A program made the translations under genes and the position numbers. From assembly GCF_051020765.1 (NCBI RefSeq), contig NW_027469223.1, forward strand, positions 277,970 to 341,969: DNA of 64,000 nucleotides. Direction: 5' to 3'. Each line of letters begins with the position of its first letter. Position 1 is the first letter of the stretch. Shown here piece after piece: positions 12,272 through 27,979 of this stretch. Below the pieces are notes generated by a model, which did no database searches, had not been told where the DNA came from, and worked only from the letters and a program-made list of their open reading frames with translations. The DNA comes from Lasioglossum baleicum (Eukaryota > Arthropoda > Insecta > Hymenoptera > Halictidae).

Positions 12272-15200
12272 ACGCTTAAAGCAAAACGCATAACGCATAA
12301 CGGATAACGCATAACGCATAAAGCATAACGCATAACGCATAACGCATAACGCATAACGCATAACGCAGAACGCATAACGCATAACGCATAACGCATAACG
12401 CATAACGCTTAACGCATAACGCATTACGCATAACGCATAACGCATAACGCATAACGCTTAACGCATAGCTCATAACGCATAACGCATAACGCTTAAAGCA
12501 AAACGCATAACGCATAACGGATAACGCATAACGCATAACGCATAACGGATAACGCATAACGCATAACGCATAACGCATAACGCATAACGCATAACGCATA
12601 ACGCATAACGCATAACGCATAACGCATAACGCATAACGCATAACGCATAACGCATAACGCATAACGCATAACGCATAACGCATAACGCATAACGCATAAC
12701 GCATAACGCATAACGCATAACGCATAACGCATAACGCATAACGCATAACGCATAACGCATAACGCATAACGCATAACGCATAACGCATAACGCATAACGC
12801 ATAACGCATAACGCATAACGGATAACGCATAACGCATAACGCACAACGGATAACGCATAACGCATAACGCATAACGCATAACGCATAACGGATAACGCAT
12901 AACGCATAACGCACAACGGATAACGCATAACGCATAACGCATAACGCATAACGCATAACGCATAACGCATAACGCATAACGCATAACGCATAACGCATAA
13001 CGCATAACACATAACGCATAACGCATAACGCATAACGCATAACGCATAACGCATAACGCATAATGCATAACGCATAACGCATAACGCATAACGGATAACG
13101 CATGACGCATAACGCACAACGGATAACGCATAACGCATAACGCATAACGAATTACGCATAACGCATAACCCATAACGCATAACGCATAACGCATAACGCA
13201 TAACGCTTAACGCATAACGCCTAACGCATAACGCGTAACGCATAATGTATAACGTATAACGCTTAACGCATAGCCCATAACGCATAACGCATAACGCATC
13301 GCGCATAACGCATAACGGATAACGCATAACGCATAACGCATAACGGATAACGCATAACGCATAACGCATAACGAATTACGCATAACGCATAACCCATAAC
13401 GCATAACGCATAACGCATAACGCATAACGCATAACGCATAACGCATAACGCATAACGCATAACGCATAACGCATAACGCATAACGCATAACGCATAACGG
13501 ATAACGCAAGAAGCATAACGCATAACGCATAAAGCATAACGCATAACGCATAACGCATAACGCATAACGCATAACGCATAACGCATAACGCATAACGCAT
13601 AACGCATAACGCATAACGCATAACGCATAACGCTTAACGCATAACGCATTACGCATAACGCATAACGCATAACGCATAACGCTTAACGCATAGCTCATAA
13701 CGCATAACGCATAACGCTTAACGCATAACGCATAACGCATAACGCATAACGGATAACGCATAACGCATAACGCATAACGGATAACGCATAACGCATAACG
13801 CATAACGCATAACGCATAACGCATAACGCATAACGCATAACGCATAACGCATAACGCGTAACGCATAATGCATAACGCATAACGCTTAACGCATAGCCCA
13901 TAACGCATAACGCATAACGCATCGCGCATAACGCATAACGGATAACGCATAACGCATAACGCATAACGCATAACGCATAACGCATAACGCATAACGCATA
14001 ACGCATAACGCATAACGCATAACGCATAACGCATAACGCATAACGCATAACGCATAACGCATAACGCATAACGCATAACGCATAACGCATAACGCATAAC
14101 GCATAACGCATAACGCATAACGCATAACGCATAACGCATAACGCATAACGCATAACGCATAACGCATAACGCATAACGCATAACGCATAACGCATAACGC
14201 ATAACGCATAACGCATAACGCATAACGCATAACGCATAACGCATAACGCATAACGCATAACGCATAACGCATAACGCATAACGCATAACGCATAACGCAT
14301 AACGCATAACGCATAACGCATAACGCATAACGCATAACGCATAACGCATAACGCATAACGCATAACGCATAACGCATAACGCATAACGCATAACGCATAA
14401 CGCATAACGCATAACGCATAACGCATAACGCATAACGCATAACGGATAACGCATAACGCATAACGCATAACGAATTACGCATAACGCATAACCCATAACG
14501 CATAACGCATAACGCATAACGCATAACGCATAACGCTTAACGCATAACGCCTAACGCATAACGCGTAACGCATAATGTATAACGTATAACGCTTAACGCA
14601 TAGCCCATAACGCATAACGCATAACGCATCGCGCATAACGCATAACGGATAACGCATAACGCATAACGCATAACGGATAACGCATAACGCATAACGCATA
14701 ACGAATTACGCATAACGCATAACCCATAACGCATAACGCATAACGCATAACGCATAACGCATAACGCATAACGCATAACGCATAACGCATAACGCATAAC
14801 GCATAACGCATAACGCATAACGCATAACGCATAACGCATAACGCATAACGCATAACGCATAACGGATAACGCAAGAAGCATAACGCATAACGCATAAAGC
14901 ATAACGCATAACGCATAACGCATAACGCATAACGCATAACGCATAACGCATAACGCATAACGCATAACGCATAACGCATAACGCATAACGCATAACGCAT
15001 AACGCATAACGCTTAACGCATAACGCATTACGCATAACGCATAACGCATAACGCATAACGCTTAACGCATAACGCATAACGCATAACGCATAACGCATAA
15101 CGCATAACGCATAACGCATAACGCATAACGCATAACGCATAACGCATAACGCATAACGCATAACGGATAACGCATAACGCATAACGCACAACGGATAACG

Positions 15201-16415
15201 CATAACGCATAACGCATAACGCATAACGCATAACGCATAACGGATAACGCATAACGCATAACGCACAACGGATAACGCATAACGCATAACGCATAACGCA
15301 TAACGCATAACGCATAACGCATAACGCATAACGCATAACGCATAACGCATAACGCATAACGCATAACGCATAACGCATAACGCATAACGCATAACGCATA
15401 ACGCATAACGCATAACGCATAACGCATAATGCATAACGCATAACGCATAACGCATAACGGATAACGCATGACGCATAACGCACAACGGATAACGCATAAC
15501 GCATAACGCATAACGAATTACGCATAACGCATAACCCATAACGCATAACGCATAACGCATAACGCATAACGCATAACGCATAACGCATAACGCTTAACGC
15601 ATAACGCCTAACGCATAACGCGTAACGCATAATGTATAACGTATAACGCTTAACGCATAGCCCATAACGCATAACGCATAACGCATCGCGCATAACGCAT
15701 AACGGATAACGCATAACGCATAACGCATAACGCATAACGCATAACGCATAACGCATAACGCATAACGCATAACGCATAACGCATAACGCATAACGCATAA
15801 CGCATAACGCATAACGCATAACGCATAACGCATAACGGATAACGCAAGAAGCATAACGCATAACGCATAAAGCATAACGCATAACGCATAACGCATAACG
15901 CATAACGCATAACGCATAACGCATAACGGATAACGAATAACGCATAACGCATAACGAATTACGCATAACGCATAACCCATAACGCATAACGCATAACGCA
16001 TAACGCATAACGCATAACGCATAACGCATAACGCATAACGCATAACGCATAACGCATAACGCATAACGCATAACGCATAACGCATAACGCATAACGCATA
16101 ACGCATAACGCATAACGCATAACGCATAACGGATAACGCAAGAAGCATAACGCATAACGCATAAAGCATAACGCATAACGCATAACGCATAACGCATAAC
16201 GCATAACGCATAACGCATAACGCATAACGCATAACGCATAACGCATAACGCATAACGCATAACGCATAACGCATAACGCATAACGCATAACGCATAACGC
16301 ATAACGCATAACGCATAACGCATAACGCATAACGCTTAACGCATAACGCATTACGCATAACGCATAACGCATAACGCATAACGCTTAACGCATAGCTCAT
16401 AACGCATAACGCATA
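12272..16415. repeat. 4.1-kb tandem duplication, copy 1 (4,144 bp)
   Basis: It begins at an ACGCTTA-AAGCAAA junction (12272), with a second such junction 217 bp on (12489). The same pair occurs at 16416 and 16633. Matching ACGAATT, ACGCAAG, GCTCATA and ACACATA units follow in order at offsets of 4144, 4151 and 4109 bp. Differences are whole units, such as the 71-unit against 65-unit pure runs at 13945 and 18096. Confidence 0.85.
13945..14441. repeat. Pure run of 71 units in copy 1 of the 4.1-kb duplication
   Basis: Counterpart of the 65-unit run 18096-18550. The flanking variants are the same, so only unit number has changed since the duplication. Confidence 0.92.
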
Positions 16416-19400
16416 ACGCTTAAAGCAAAACGCATAACGCATAACGGATAACGCATAACGCATAAAGCATAACGCATAACGCATAACGCATAACGCATAA
16501 CGCATAACGCAGAACGCATAACGCATAACGCATAACGCATAACGCATAACGCTTAACGCATAACGCATTACGCATAACGCATAACGCATAACGCATAACG
16601 CTTAACGCATAGCTCATAACGCATAACGCATAACGCTTAAAGCAAAACGCATAACGCATAACGGATAACGCATAACGCATAACGCATAACGGATAACGCA
16701 TAACGCATAACGCATAACGCATAACGCATAACGCATAACGCATAACGCATAACGCATAACGCATAACGCATAACGCATAACGCATAACGCATAACGCATA
16801 ACGCATAACGCATAACGCATAACGCATAACGCATAACGCATAACGCATAACGCATAACGCATAACGCATAACGCATAACGCATAACGCATAACGCATAAC
16901 GCATAACGCATAACGCATAACGCATAACGCATAACGCATAACGCATAACGCATAACGCATAACGCATAACGGATAACGCATAACGCATAACGCACAACGG
17001 ATAACGCATAACGCATAACGCATAACGCATAACGCATAACGGATAACGCATAACGCATAACGCACAACGGATAACGCATAACGCATAACGCATAACGCAT
17101 AACGCATAACGCATAACGCATAACGCATAACGCATAACGCATAACGCATAACGCATAACACATAACGCATAACGCATAACGCATAACGCATAACGCATAA
17201 CGCATAACGCATAATGCATAACGCATAACGCATAACGCATAACGGATAACGCATGACGCATAACGCACAACGGATAACGCATAACGCATAACGCATAACG
17301 AATTACGCATAACGCATAACCCATAACGCATAACGCATAACGCATAACGCATAACGCTTAACGCATAACGCCTAACGCATAACGCGTAACGCATAATGTA
17401 TAACGTATAACGCTTAACGCATAGCCCATAACGCATAACGCATAACGCATCGCGCATAACGCATAACGGATAACGCATAACGCATAACGCATAACGGATA
17501 ACGCATAACGCATAACGCATAACGAATTACGCATAACGCATAACCCATAACGCATAACGCATAACGCATAACGCATAACGCATAACGCATAACGCATAAC
17601 GCATAACGCATAACGCATAACGCATAACGCATAACGCATAACGCATAACGGATAACGCAAGAAGCATAACGCATAACGCATAAAGCATAACGCATAACGC
17701 ATAACGCATAACGCATAACGCATAACGCATAACGCATAACGCATAACGCATAACGCATAACGCATAACGCATAACGCATAACGCTTAACGCATAACGCAT
17801 TACGCATAACGCATAACGCATAACGCATAACGCTTAACGCATAGCTCATAACGCATAACGCATAACGCTTAACGCATAACGCATAACGCATAACGCATAA
17901 CGGATAACGCATAACGCATAACGCATAACGGATAACGCATAACGCATAACGCATAACGCATAACGCATAACGCATAACGCATAACGCATAACGCATAACG
18001 CATAACGCGTAACGCATAATGCATAACGCATAACGCTTAACGCATAGCCCATAACGCATAACGCATAACGCATCGCGCATAACGCATAACGGATAACGCA
18101 TAACGCATAACGCATAACGCATAACGCATAACGCATAACGCATAACGCATAACGCATAACGCATAACGCATAACGCATAACGCATAACGCATAACGCATA
18201 ACGCATAACGCATAACGCATAACGCATAACGCATAACGCATAACGCATAACGCATAACGCATAACGCATAACGCATAACGCATAACGCATAACGCATAAC
18301 GCATAACGCATAACGCATAACGCATAACGCATAACGCATAACGCATAACGCATAACGCATAACGCATAACGCATAACGCATAACGCATAACGCATAACGC
18401 ATAACGCATAACGCATAACGCATAACGCATAACGCATAACGCATAACGCATAACGCATAACGCATAACGCATAACGCATAACGCATAACGCATAACGCAT
18501 AACGCATAACGCATAACGCATAACGCATAACGCATAACGCATAACGCATAACGGATAACGCATAACGCATAACGCATAACGAATTACGCATAACGCATAA
18601 CCCATAACGCATAACGCATAACGCATAACGCATAACGCATAACGCTTAACGCATAACGCCTAACGCATAACGCGTAACGCATAATGTATAACGTATAACG
18701 CTTAACGCATAGCCCATAACGCATAACGCATAACGCATCGCGCATAACGCATAACGGATAACGCATAACGCATAACGCATAACGGATAACGCATAACGCA
18801 TAACGCATAACGAATTACGCATAACGCATAACCCATAACGCATAACGCATAACGCATAACGCATAACGCATAACGCATAACGCATAACGCATAACGCATA
18901 ACGCATAACGCATAACGCATAACGCATAACGCATAACGCATAACGCATAACGCATAACGCATAACGCATAACGCATAACGGATAACGCAAGAAGCATAAC
19001 GCATAACGCATAAAGCATAACGCATAACGCATAACGCATAACGCATAACGCATAACGCATAACGCATAACGCATAACGCATAACGCATAACGCATAACGC
19101 ATAACGCATAACGCATAACGCTTAACGCATAACGCATTACGCATAACGCATAACGCATAACGCATAACGCTTAACGCATAACGCATAACGCATAACGCAT
19201 AACGCATAACGCATAACGCATAACGCATAACGCATAACGCATAACGCATAACGCATAACGCATAACGCATAACGGATAACGCATAACGCATAACGCACAA
19301 CGGATAACGCATAACGCATAACGCATAACGCATAACGCATAACGCATAACGGATAACGCATAACGCATAACGCACAACGGATAACGCATAACGCATAACG

Positions 19401-20475
19401 CATAACGCATAACGCATAACGCATAACGCATAACGCATAACGCATAACGCATAACGCATAACGCATAACGCATAACGCATAACGCATAACGCATAACGCA
19501 TAACGCATAACGCATAACGCATAACGCATAACGCATAATGCATAACGCATAACGCATAACGCATAACGGATAACGCATGACGCATAACGCACAACGGATA
19601 ACGCATAACGCATAACGCATAACGAATTACGCATAACGCATAACCCATAACGCATAACGCATAACGCATAACGCATAACGCATAACGCATAACGCATAAC
19701 GCTTAACGCATAACGCCTAACGCATAACGCGTAACGCATAATGTATAACGTATAACGCTTAACGCATAGCCCATAACGCATAACGCATAACGCATCGCGC
19801 ATAACGCATAACGGATAACGCATAACGCATAACGCATAACGCATAACGCATAACGCATAACGCATAACGCATAACGCATAACGCATAACGCATAACGCAT
19901 AACGCATAACGCATAACGCATAACGCATAACGCATAACGCATAACGCATAACGCATAACGGATAACGCAAGAAGCATAACGCATAACGCATAAAGCATAA
20001 CGCATAACGCATAACGCATAACGCATAACGCATAACGCATAACGCATAACGGATAACGAATAACGCATAACGCATAACGAATTACGCATAACGCATAACC
20101 CATAACGCATAACGCATAACGCATAACGCATAACGCATAACGCATAACGCATAACGCATAACGCATAACGCATAACGCATAACGCATAACGCATAACGCA
20201 TAACGCATAACGCATAACGCATAACGCATAACGCATAACGCATAACGCATAACGGATAACGCAAGAAGCATAACGCATAACGCATAAAGCATAACGCATA
20301 ACGCATAACGCATAACGCATAACGCATAACGCATAACGCATAACGCATAACGCATAACGCATAACGCATAACGCATAACGCATAACGCATAACGCTTAAC
20401 GCATAACGCATTACGCATAACGCATAACGCATAACGCATAACGCTTAACGCATAGCTCATAACGCATAACGCATA
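16416..20475. repeat. 4.1-kb tandem duplication, copy 2 (4,060 bp)
   Basis: Directly abuts copy 1. The ACGGATA-ACGAATA pair near 15.93 kb of copy 1 recurs here near 20.05 kb. The right end is the ACGCTTA at 20476, which is followed by a majority unit instead of AAGCAAA. Confidence 0.85.
18096..18550. repeat. Pure run of 65 units in copy 2 of the 4.1-kb duplication
   Basis: Six units shorter than its counterpart at 13945-14441. Its right end (18551) is also where detectable 35.6-kb homology begins. Confidence 0.92.
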
Positions 20476-21588
20476 ACGCTTAACGCATAACGCATAACGC
20501 ATAACGGATAACGCATAACGCATAACGCATAACGGATAACGCATAACGCATAACGCATAACGCATAACGCATAACGCATAACGCATAACGCATAACGCAT
20601 AACGCATAACGCATAACGCATAACGCGTAACGCATAATGCATAACGCATAACGCTTAACGCATAGCCCATAACGCATAACGCATAACGCATCGCGCATAA
20701 CGCATAACGGATAACGCATAACGCATAACGCATAACGCATAACGCATAACGCATAACGCATAACGCATAACGCATAACGCATAACGCATAACGCATAACG
20801 CATAACGCATAACGCATAACGCATAACGCATAACGCATAACGCATCGCGCATAACGCATAACGGATAACGCATAACGCATAACGCACAACGGATAACGCA
20901 TAACGCATAACGCATAACGAATTACGCATAACGCATAACCCATAACGCATAACGCATAACGCATAACGCATAACGCATAACGCATAACGCATAACGCATA
21001 ACGCATAACGCTTAACGCATAACGCCTAACGCATAACGCGTAACGCATAATGCATAACGTATAACGCTTAACGCATAGCCCATAACGCATAACGCATAAC
21101 GCATCGCGCATAACGCATAACGGATAACGCATAACGCATAACGCATAACGGATAACGCATAACGCATAACGCATAACGAATTACGCATAACGCATAACCC
21201 ATAACGCATAACGCATAACGCCTAACGCATAACGCGTAACGCATAATGTATAACGTATAACGCTTAACGCATAGCCCATAACGCATAACGCATAACGGAT
21301 AACGCATAACGCATAACGCACAACGGATAACGCATAACGCATAACGCATAACGCATAACGCATAACGCATAACGCATAACGCATAACGCATAACGCATAA
21401 CGCATAACGCATAACGCATAACGCATAACGCATAACGCATAACGCATAACGCATAACGCATAACGCATAACGCATAACGCATAACGGATAACGCATAACG
21501 CATAACGCACAACGGATAACGCATAACGCATAACGCATAACGAATTACGCATAACGCATAACCCATAACGCATAACGCATAACGCTTA

Positions 21589-22057
21589 ACGCTTAACGCA
21601 TAACGCCTAACGCATAACGCGTAACGCATAATGTATAACGTATAACGCTTAACGCATAGCCCATAACGCATAACGCATAACGCATCGCGCATAACGCATA
21701 ACGGATAACGCATAACGCATAACGCATAACGGATAACGCATAACGCATAACGCATAACGAATTACGCATAACGCATAACCCATAACGCATAACGCATAAC
21801 GCATAACGCATAACGCATAACGCATAACGCTTAACGCATAACGCCTAACGCATAACGCGTAACGCATAATGTATAACGTATAACGCTTAACGCATAGCCC
21901 ATAACGCATAACGCATAACGCATCGCGCATAACGCATAACGGATAACGCATAACGCATAACGCATAACGGATAACGCATAACGCATAACGCATAACGAAT
22001 TACGCATAACGCATAACCCATAACGCATAACGCATAACGCATAACGCATAACGCATT
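21589..22057. repeat. Tandem pair of the 238-bp (34-unit) higher-order repeat
   Basis: Two units in tandem, 21589-21826 (complete) and 21827-22057 (33 units, ending in ACGCATT). The consensus has variants at unit 1 ACGCTTA, 3 ACGCCTA, 5 ACGCGTA, 7 ATGTATA, 8 ACGTATA, 9 ACGCTTA, 11 GCCCATA, 14 ACGCATC, 15 GCGCATA, 17 and 21 ACGGATA, 25 ACGAATT and 28 ACCCATA; the other units are majority form. The first unit is preceded by an extra ACGCTTA at 21582. Confidence 0.9.
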
Positions 22058-25000
22058 ACGCATAACGCATAACGCATAACGCATAACGCATAACGCATAA
22101 CGCATAACGCATAACGCATAACGCATAACGCATAACGGATAACGCAAGAAGCATAACGCATAACGCATAAAGCATAACGCATAACGCATAACGCATAACG
22201 CATAACGCATAACGCATAACGCATAACGCATAACGCATAACGCATAACGCATAACGCATAACGCATAACGCATAACGCTTAACGCATAACGCATTACGCA
22301 TAACGCATAACGCATAACGCATAACGCTTAACGCATAGCTCATAACGCATAACGCATAACGCTTAACGCATAACGCATAACGCATAACGGATAACGCATA
22401 ACGCATAACGCATAACGGATAACGCATAACGCATAACGCATAACGCATAACGCATAACGCATAACGCATAACGCATAACGCATAACGCATAACGCATAAC
22501 GCGTAACGCATAATGCATAACGCATAACGCTTAACGCATAGCCCATAACGCATAACGCATAACGCATCGCGCATAACGCATAACGGATAACGCATAACGC
22601 ATAAAGCATAACGCATAACGCATAACGCATAACGCATAACGCATAACGCAGAACGCATAACGCATAACGCATAACGCATAACGCATAACGCTTAACGCAT
22701 AACGCATTACGCATAACGCATAACGCATAACGCATAACGCTTAACGCATAGCTCATAACGCATAACGCATAACGCTTAAAGCATAACGCATAACGCATAA
22801 CGGATAACGCATAACGCATAACGCATAACGGATAACGCATAACGCATAACGCATAACGCATAACGCATAAGGCATAACGCATAACGCATAACGCATAACG
22901 CATAACGCATAACGCATAACGCATAACGCATAACGCATAACGCATAACGCATAACGCATAACGCATAACGCATAACGCATAACGCATAACGCATAACGCA
23001 TAACGCATAACGCATAACGCATAACGCATAACGCATAACGCATAACGCATAACGCATAACGCATAACGCATAACGCATAACGCATAACGGATAACGCATA
23101 ACGCATAACGCACAACGGATAACGCATAACGCATAACGCATAACGCATAACGCATAACGCATAACGGATAACGCATAACGCATAACGCACAACGGATAAC
23201 GCATAACGCATAACGCATAACGCATAACGCATAACGCATAACGCATAACGCATAACGCATAACGCATAACGCATAACGCATAACGCATAACGCATAACGC
23301 ATAACGCATAACGCATAACGCATAACGCATAACGCATAACGCATAACGCATAACGGATAACGCATGACGCATAACGCACAACGGATAACGCATAACGCAT
23401 AACGCATAACGAATTACGCATAACGCATAACCCATAACGCATAACGCATAACGCATAACGCATAACGCATAACGCATAACGCATAACGCATAACGCTTAA
23501 CGCATAACGCCTAACGCATAACGCGTAACGCATAATGTATAACGTATAACGCTTAACGCATAGCCCATAACGCATAACGCATAACGCATCGCGCATAACG
23601 CATAACGGATAACGCATAACGCATAACGCATAACGGATAACGCATAACGCATAACGCATAACGAATTACGCATAACGCATAACCCATAGCGCATAACGCA
23701 TAACGCATAACGCATAACGCATAACGCATAACGCATAACGCATAACGCATAACGCATAACGCATAACGCATAACGCATAACGCATAACGCATAACGCATA
23801 ACGCATAACGGATAACGCAAGAAGCATAACGCATAACGCATAAAGCATAACGCATAACGCATAACGCATAACGCATAACGCATAACGCATAACGCATAAC
23901 GCATAACGCATAACGCATAACGCATAACGCATAACGGATAACGCAAGAAGCATAACGCATAACGCATAAAGCATAACGCATAACGCATAACGCATAACGC
24001 ATAACGCATAACGCATAACGCATAACGCATAACGCATAACGCATAACGCATAACGCATAACGCATAACGCATAACGCTTAACGCATAACGCATTACGCAT
24101 AACGCATAACGCATAACGCATAACGCTTAACGCATAGCTCATAACGCATAACGCATAACGCTTAACGCATAACGCATAACGCATAACGGATAACGCATAA
24201 CGCATAACGCATAACGGATAACGCATAACGCATAACGCATAACGCATAACGCATAACGCATAACGCATAACGCATAACGCATAACGCATAACGCGTAACG
24301 CATAATGCATAACGCATAGCGCTTAACGCATAGCCCATAACGCATAACGCATAACGCATCGCGCATAACGCATAACGGATAACGCATAACGCATAACGCA
24401 TAACGCATAACGCATAACGCATAACGCATAACGCATAACGCATAACGCATAACGCATAACGCATAACGCATAACGCATAACGCATAACGCATAACGCATA
24501 ACGCATAACGCATAACGCATAACGCATAACGCATAACGCATAACGCATAACGCATAACGCATAACGCATAACGCATAACGCATAACGCATAACGCATAAC
24601 GCATAACGCATAACGCATAACGCATAACGCATAACGCATAACGCATAACGCATAACGCATAACGCATAACGCATAACGCATAACGCATAACGCATAACGC
24701 ATAACGCATAACGCATAACGCATAACGCATAACGCATAACGCATAACGCATAACGCATAACGCATAACGCATAACGGATAACGCATAACGCATAACGCAT
24801 AACGCATAACGCATAACGCATAACGCATAACGCATAACGCATAACGCATAACGCATAACGCATAACGCATAACGCATAACGCATAACGCATAACGCATAA
24901 CGCATAACGCATAACGCATAACGCATTACGCATAACGCATAACGCATAACGCATAACGCATAACGCATAACGCATAACGCATAACGGATAACGCATAACG

Positions 25001-25270
25001 CATAACGCACAACGGATAACGCATAACGCATAACGCATAACGCATAACGCATAACGCATAACGCATAACGCATAACGCATAACGCATAACGCATAACGCA
25101 TAACGCATAACGCATAACGCATAACGCATAACGCATAACGCATAACGCATAACGGATAACGCATAACGCATAACGCACAACGGATAACGCATAACGCATA
25201 ACGCATAACGAATTACGCATAACGCATAACCCATAACGCATAACGCATAACGCATAACGCATAACGCATA

Positions 25271-25473
25271 ACCCATAACGCTTAACGCATAACGCCTAAC
25301 GCATAACGCGTAACGCATAATGTATAACGTATAACGCTTAACGCATAGCCCATAACGCATAACGCATAACGCATCGCGCATAACGCATAACGGATAACGC
25401 ATAACGCATAACGCATAACGGATAACGCATAACGCATAACGCATAACGAATTACGCATAACGCATAACCCATA
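25271..25473. repeat. 665-bp-spaced duplication, copy 1
   Basis: ACCCATA (25271), ACGCTTA (25278), ACGAATT (25446) and ACCCATA (25467) are repeated at 25936, 25943, 26111 and 26132, an exact spacing of 665 bp (95 units). The homologous long-range copy near 60.87-61.07 kb has only one such block. Confidence 0.88.
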
Positions 25474-25935
25474 ACGCATAACGCATAACGCATAACGCAT
25501 AACGCATAACGCATAACGCATAACGCATAACGCATAACGCATAACGCATAACGCATAACGCATAACGCATAACGCATAACGCATAACGCATAACGCATAA
25601 CGCATAACGCATAACGCATAACGCATAACGCATAACGCATAACGCATAACGCATAACGCATAACGCATAACGCATAACGCATAACGCATAACGCATAACG
25701 CATAACGCATAACGCATAACGCATAACGCATAACGCATAACGCATAACGCATAACGCATAACGCATAACGCATAACGCATAACGCATAACGCATAACGCA
25801 TAACGCATAACGCATAACGGATAACGCATAACGCATAACGCACAACGGATAACGCATAACGCATAACGCATAACGAATTACGCATAACGCATAACCCATA
25901 ACGCATAACGCATAACGCATAACGCATAACGCATA

Positions 25936-26138
25936 ACCCATAACGCTTAACGCATAACGCCTAACGCATAACGCGTAACGCATAATGTATAACGTATAAC
26001 GCTTAACGCATAGCCCATAACGCATAACGCATAACGCATCGCGCATAACGCATAACGGATAACGCATAACGCATAACGCATAACGGATAACGCATAACGC
26101 ATAACGCATAACGAATTACGCATAACGCATAACCCATA
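25936..26138. repeat. 665-bp-spaced duplication, copy 2
   Basis: Partner of 25271-25473, with an identical run of variants. Its absence from the 61-kb copy dates the difference to after the 35.6-kb duplication, by gain on this side or loss on the other. Confidence 0.88.
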
Positions 26139-26628
26139 ACGCATAACGCATAACGCATAACGCATAACGCATAACGCATAACGCATAACGCATAACGCAT
26201 AACGCATAACGCATAACGCATAACGCATAACGCATAACGCATAACGCATAACGCATAACGCATAACGCATAACGCATAACGCATAACGCATAACGCATAA
26301 CGCATAACGCATAACGCATAACGCATAACGCATAACGCATAACGCATAACGCATAACGCATAACGCATAACGCATAACGCATAACGCATAACGCATAACG
26401 CATAACGCATAACGCATAACGCATAACGCATAACGCATAACGCATAACGCATAACGCATAACGCATAACGCATAACGCATAACGCATAACGCATAACGCA
26501 TAACGCATAACGCATAACGCATAACGCATAACGCATAACGCATAACGCATAACGCATAACGCATAACGCATAACGCATAACGCATAACGCATAACGCATA
26601 ACGCATAACGCATAACGCATAACGCATA
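26139..26628. repeat. Pure run of 70 units
   Basis: 490 bp of majority units after ACCCATA (26132). The corresponding run in the long-range copy is 61073-61765, with 99 units. Confidence 0.92.
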
Positions 26629-27153
26629 ACGGATAACGCATAACGCATAACGCATAACGCATAACGCATAACGCATAACGCATAACGCATAACGCATAAC
26701 GCATAACGCATAACGCATAACGCATAACGCATAACGCATAACGCATAACGCATAACGCATAACGCATAACGCATAACGCATAACGCATTACGCATAACGC
26801 ATAACGCATAACGCATAACGCATAACGCATAACGGATAACGCATAACGCATAACGCACAACGGATAACGCATAACGCATAACGCATAACGCATAACGCAT
26901 AACGCACAACGGATAACGCATAACGCATAACGCATAACGCATAACGCATAACGCATAACGCATAACGCATAACGCATAACGCATAACGCATAACGCATAA
27001 CGCATAACGCATAACGCATAACGCATAACGCATAACGCATAACGCATAACGCATAACGCATAACGCGTAACGCATAATGCATAACGCATAACGCTTAACG
27101 CATAGCCCATAACGCATAACGCATAACGCATCGCGCATAACGCATAACGGATA

Positions 27154-27979
27154 ACGCATAACGCATAACGCATAACGCATAACGCATAACGCATAACGCA
27201 TAACGCATAACGCATAACGCATAACGCATAACGCATAACGCATAACGCATAACGCATAACGCATAACGCATAACGCATAACGCATAACGCATAACGCATA
27301 ACGCATAACGCATAACGCATAACGCATAACGCATAACGCATAACGCATAACGCATAACGCATAACGCATAACGCATAACGCATAACGCATAACGCATAAC
27401 GCATAACGCATAACGCATAACGCATAACGCATAACGCATAACGCATAACGCATAACGCATAACGCATAACGCATAACGCATAACGCATAACGCATAACGC
27501 ATAACGCATAACGCATAACGCATAACGCATAACGCATAACGCATAACGCATAACGCATAACGCATAACGCATAACGCATAACGCATAACGCATAACGCAT
27601 AACGCATAACGCATAACGCATAACGCATAACGCATAACGCATAACGCATAACGCATAACGCATAACGCATAACGCATAACGCATAACGCATAACGCATAA
27701 CGCATAACGCATAACGCATAACGCATAACGCATAACGCATAACGCATAACGCATAACGCATAACGCATAACGCATAACGCATAACGCATAACGCATAACG
27801 CATAACGCATAACGCATAACGCATAACGCATAACGCATAACGCATAACGCATAACGCATAACGCATAACGCATAACGCATAACGCATAACGCATAACGCA
27901 TAACGCATAACGCATAACGCATAACGCATAACGCATAACGCATAACGCATAACGCATAACGCATAACGCATAACGCATA
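27154..27979. repeat. Pure run of 118 units
   Basis: 826 bp of majority units. Counterparts are 32684-33495 (116 units) and 62284-63096 (116 units plus one base), each bounded by ACGGATA on the left and an ACGCAAG cassette on the right. Confidence 0.93.

Larger units (their letters stand above)
7897..24318. repeat. Zone II: zone dense in 238-bp higher-order units
   Basis: Variant cassettes are dense here, and the 34-unit higher-order repeat appears about a dozen times (near 8.0, 10.7, 11.45, 13.25, 14.6, 15.6, 17.4, 18.7, 19.7, 21.25, 21.6, 21.9 and 23.5 kb). Markers restricted to this part are AAGCAAA units (five, between 10.1 and 16.7 kb) and ACGCATG followed by ACGCATA and ACGCACA. The zone contains a 4.1-kb tandem duplication. 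The right border is drawn at the first GCGCTTA unit (24319). Confidence 0.75.
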
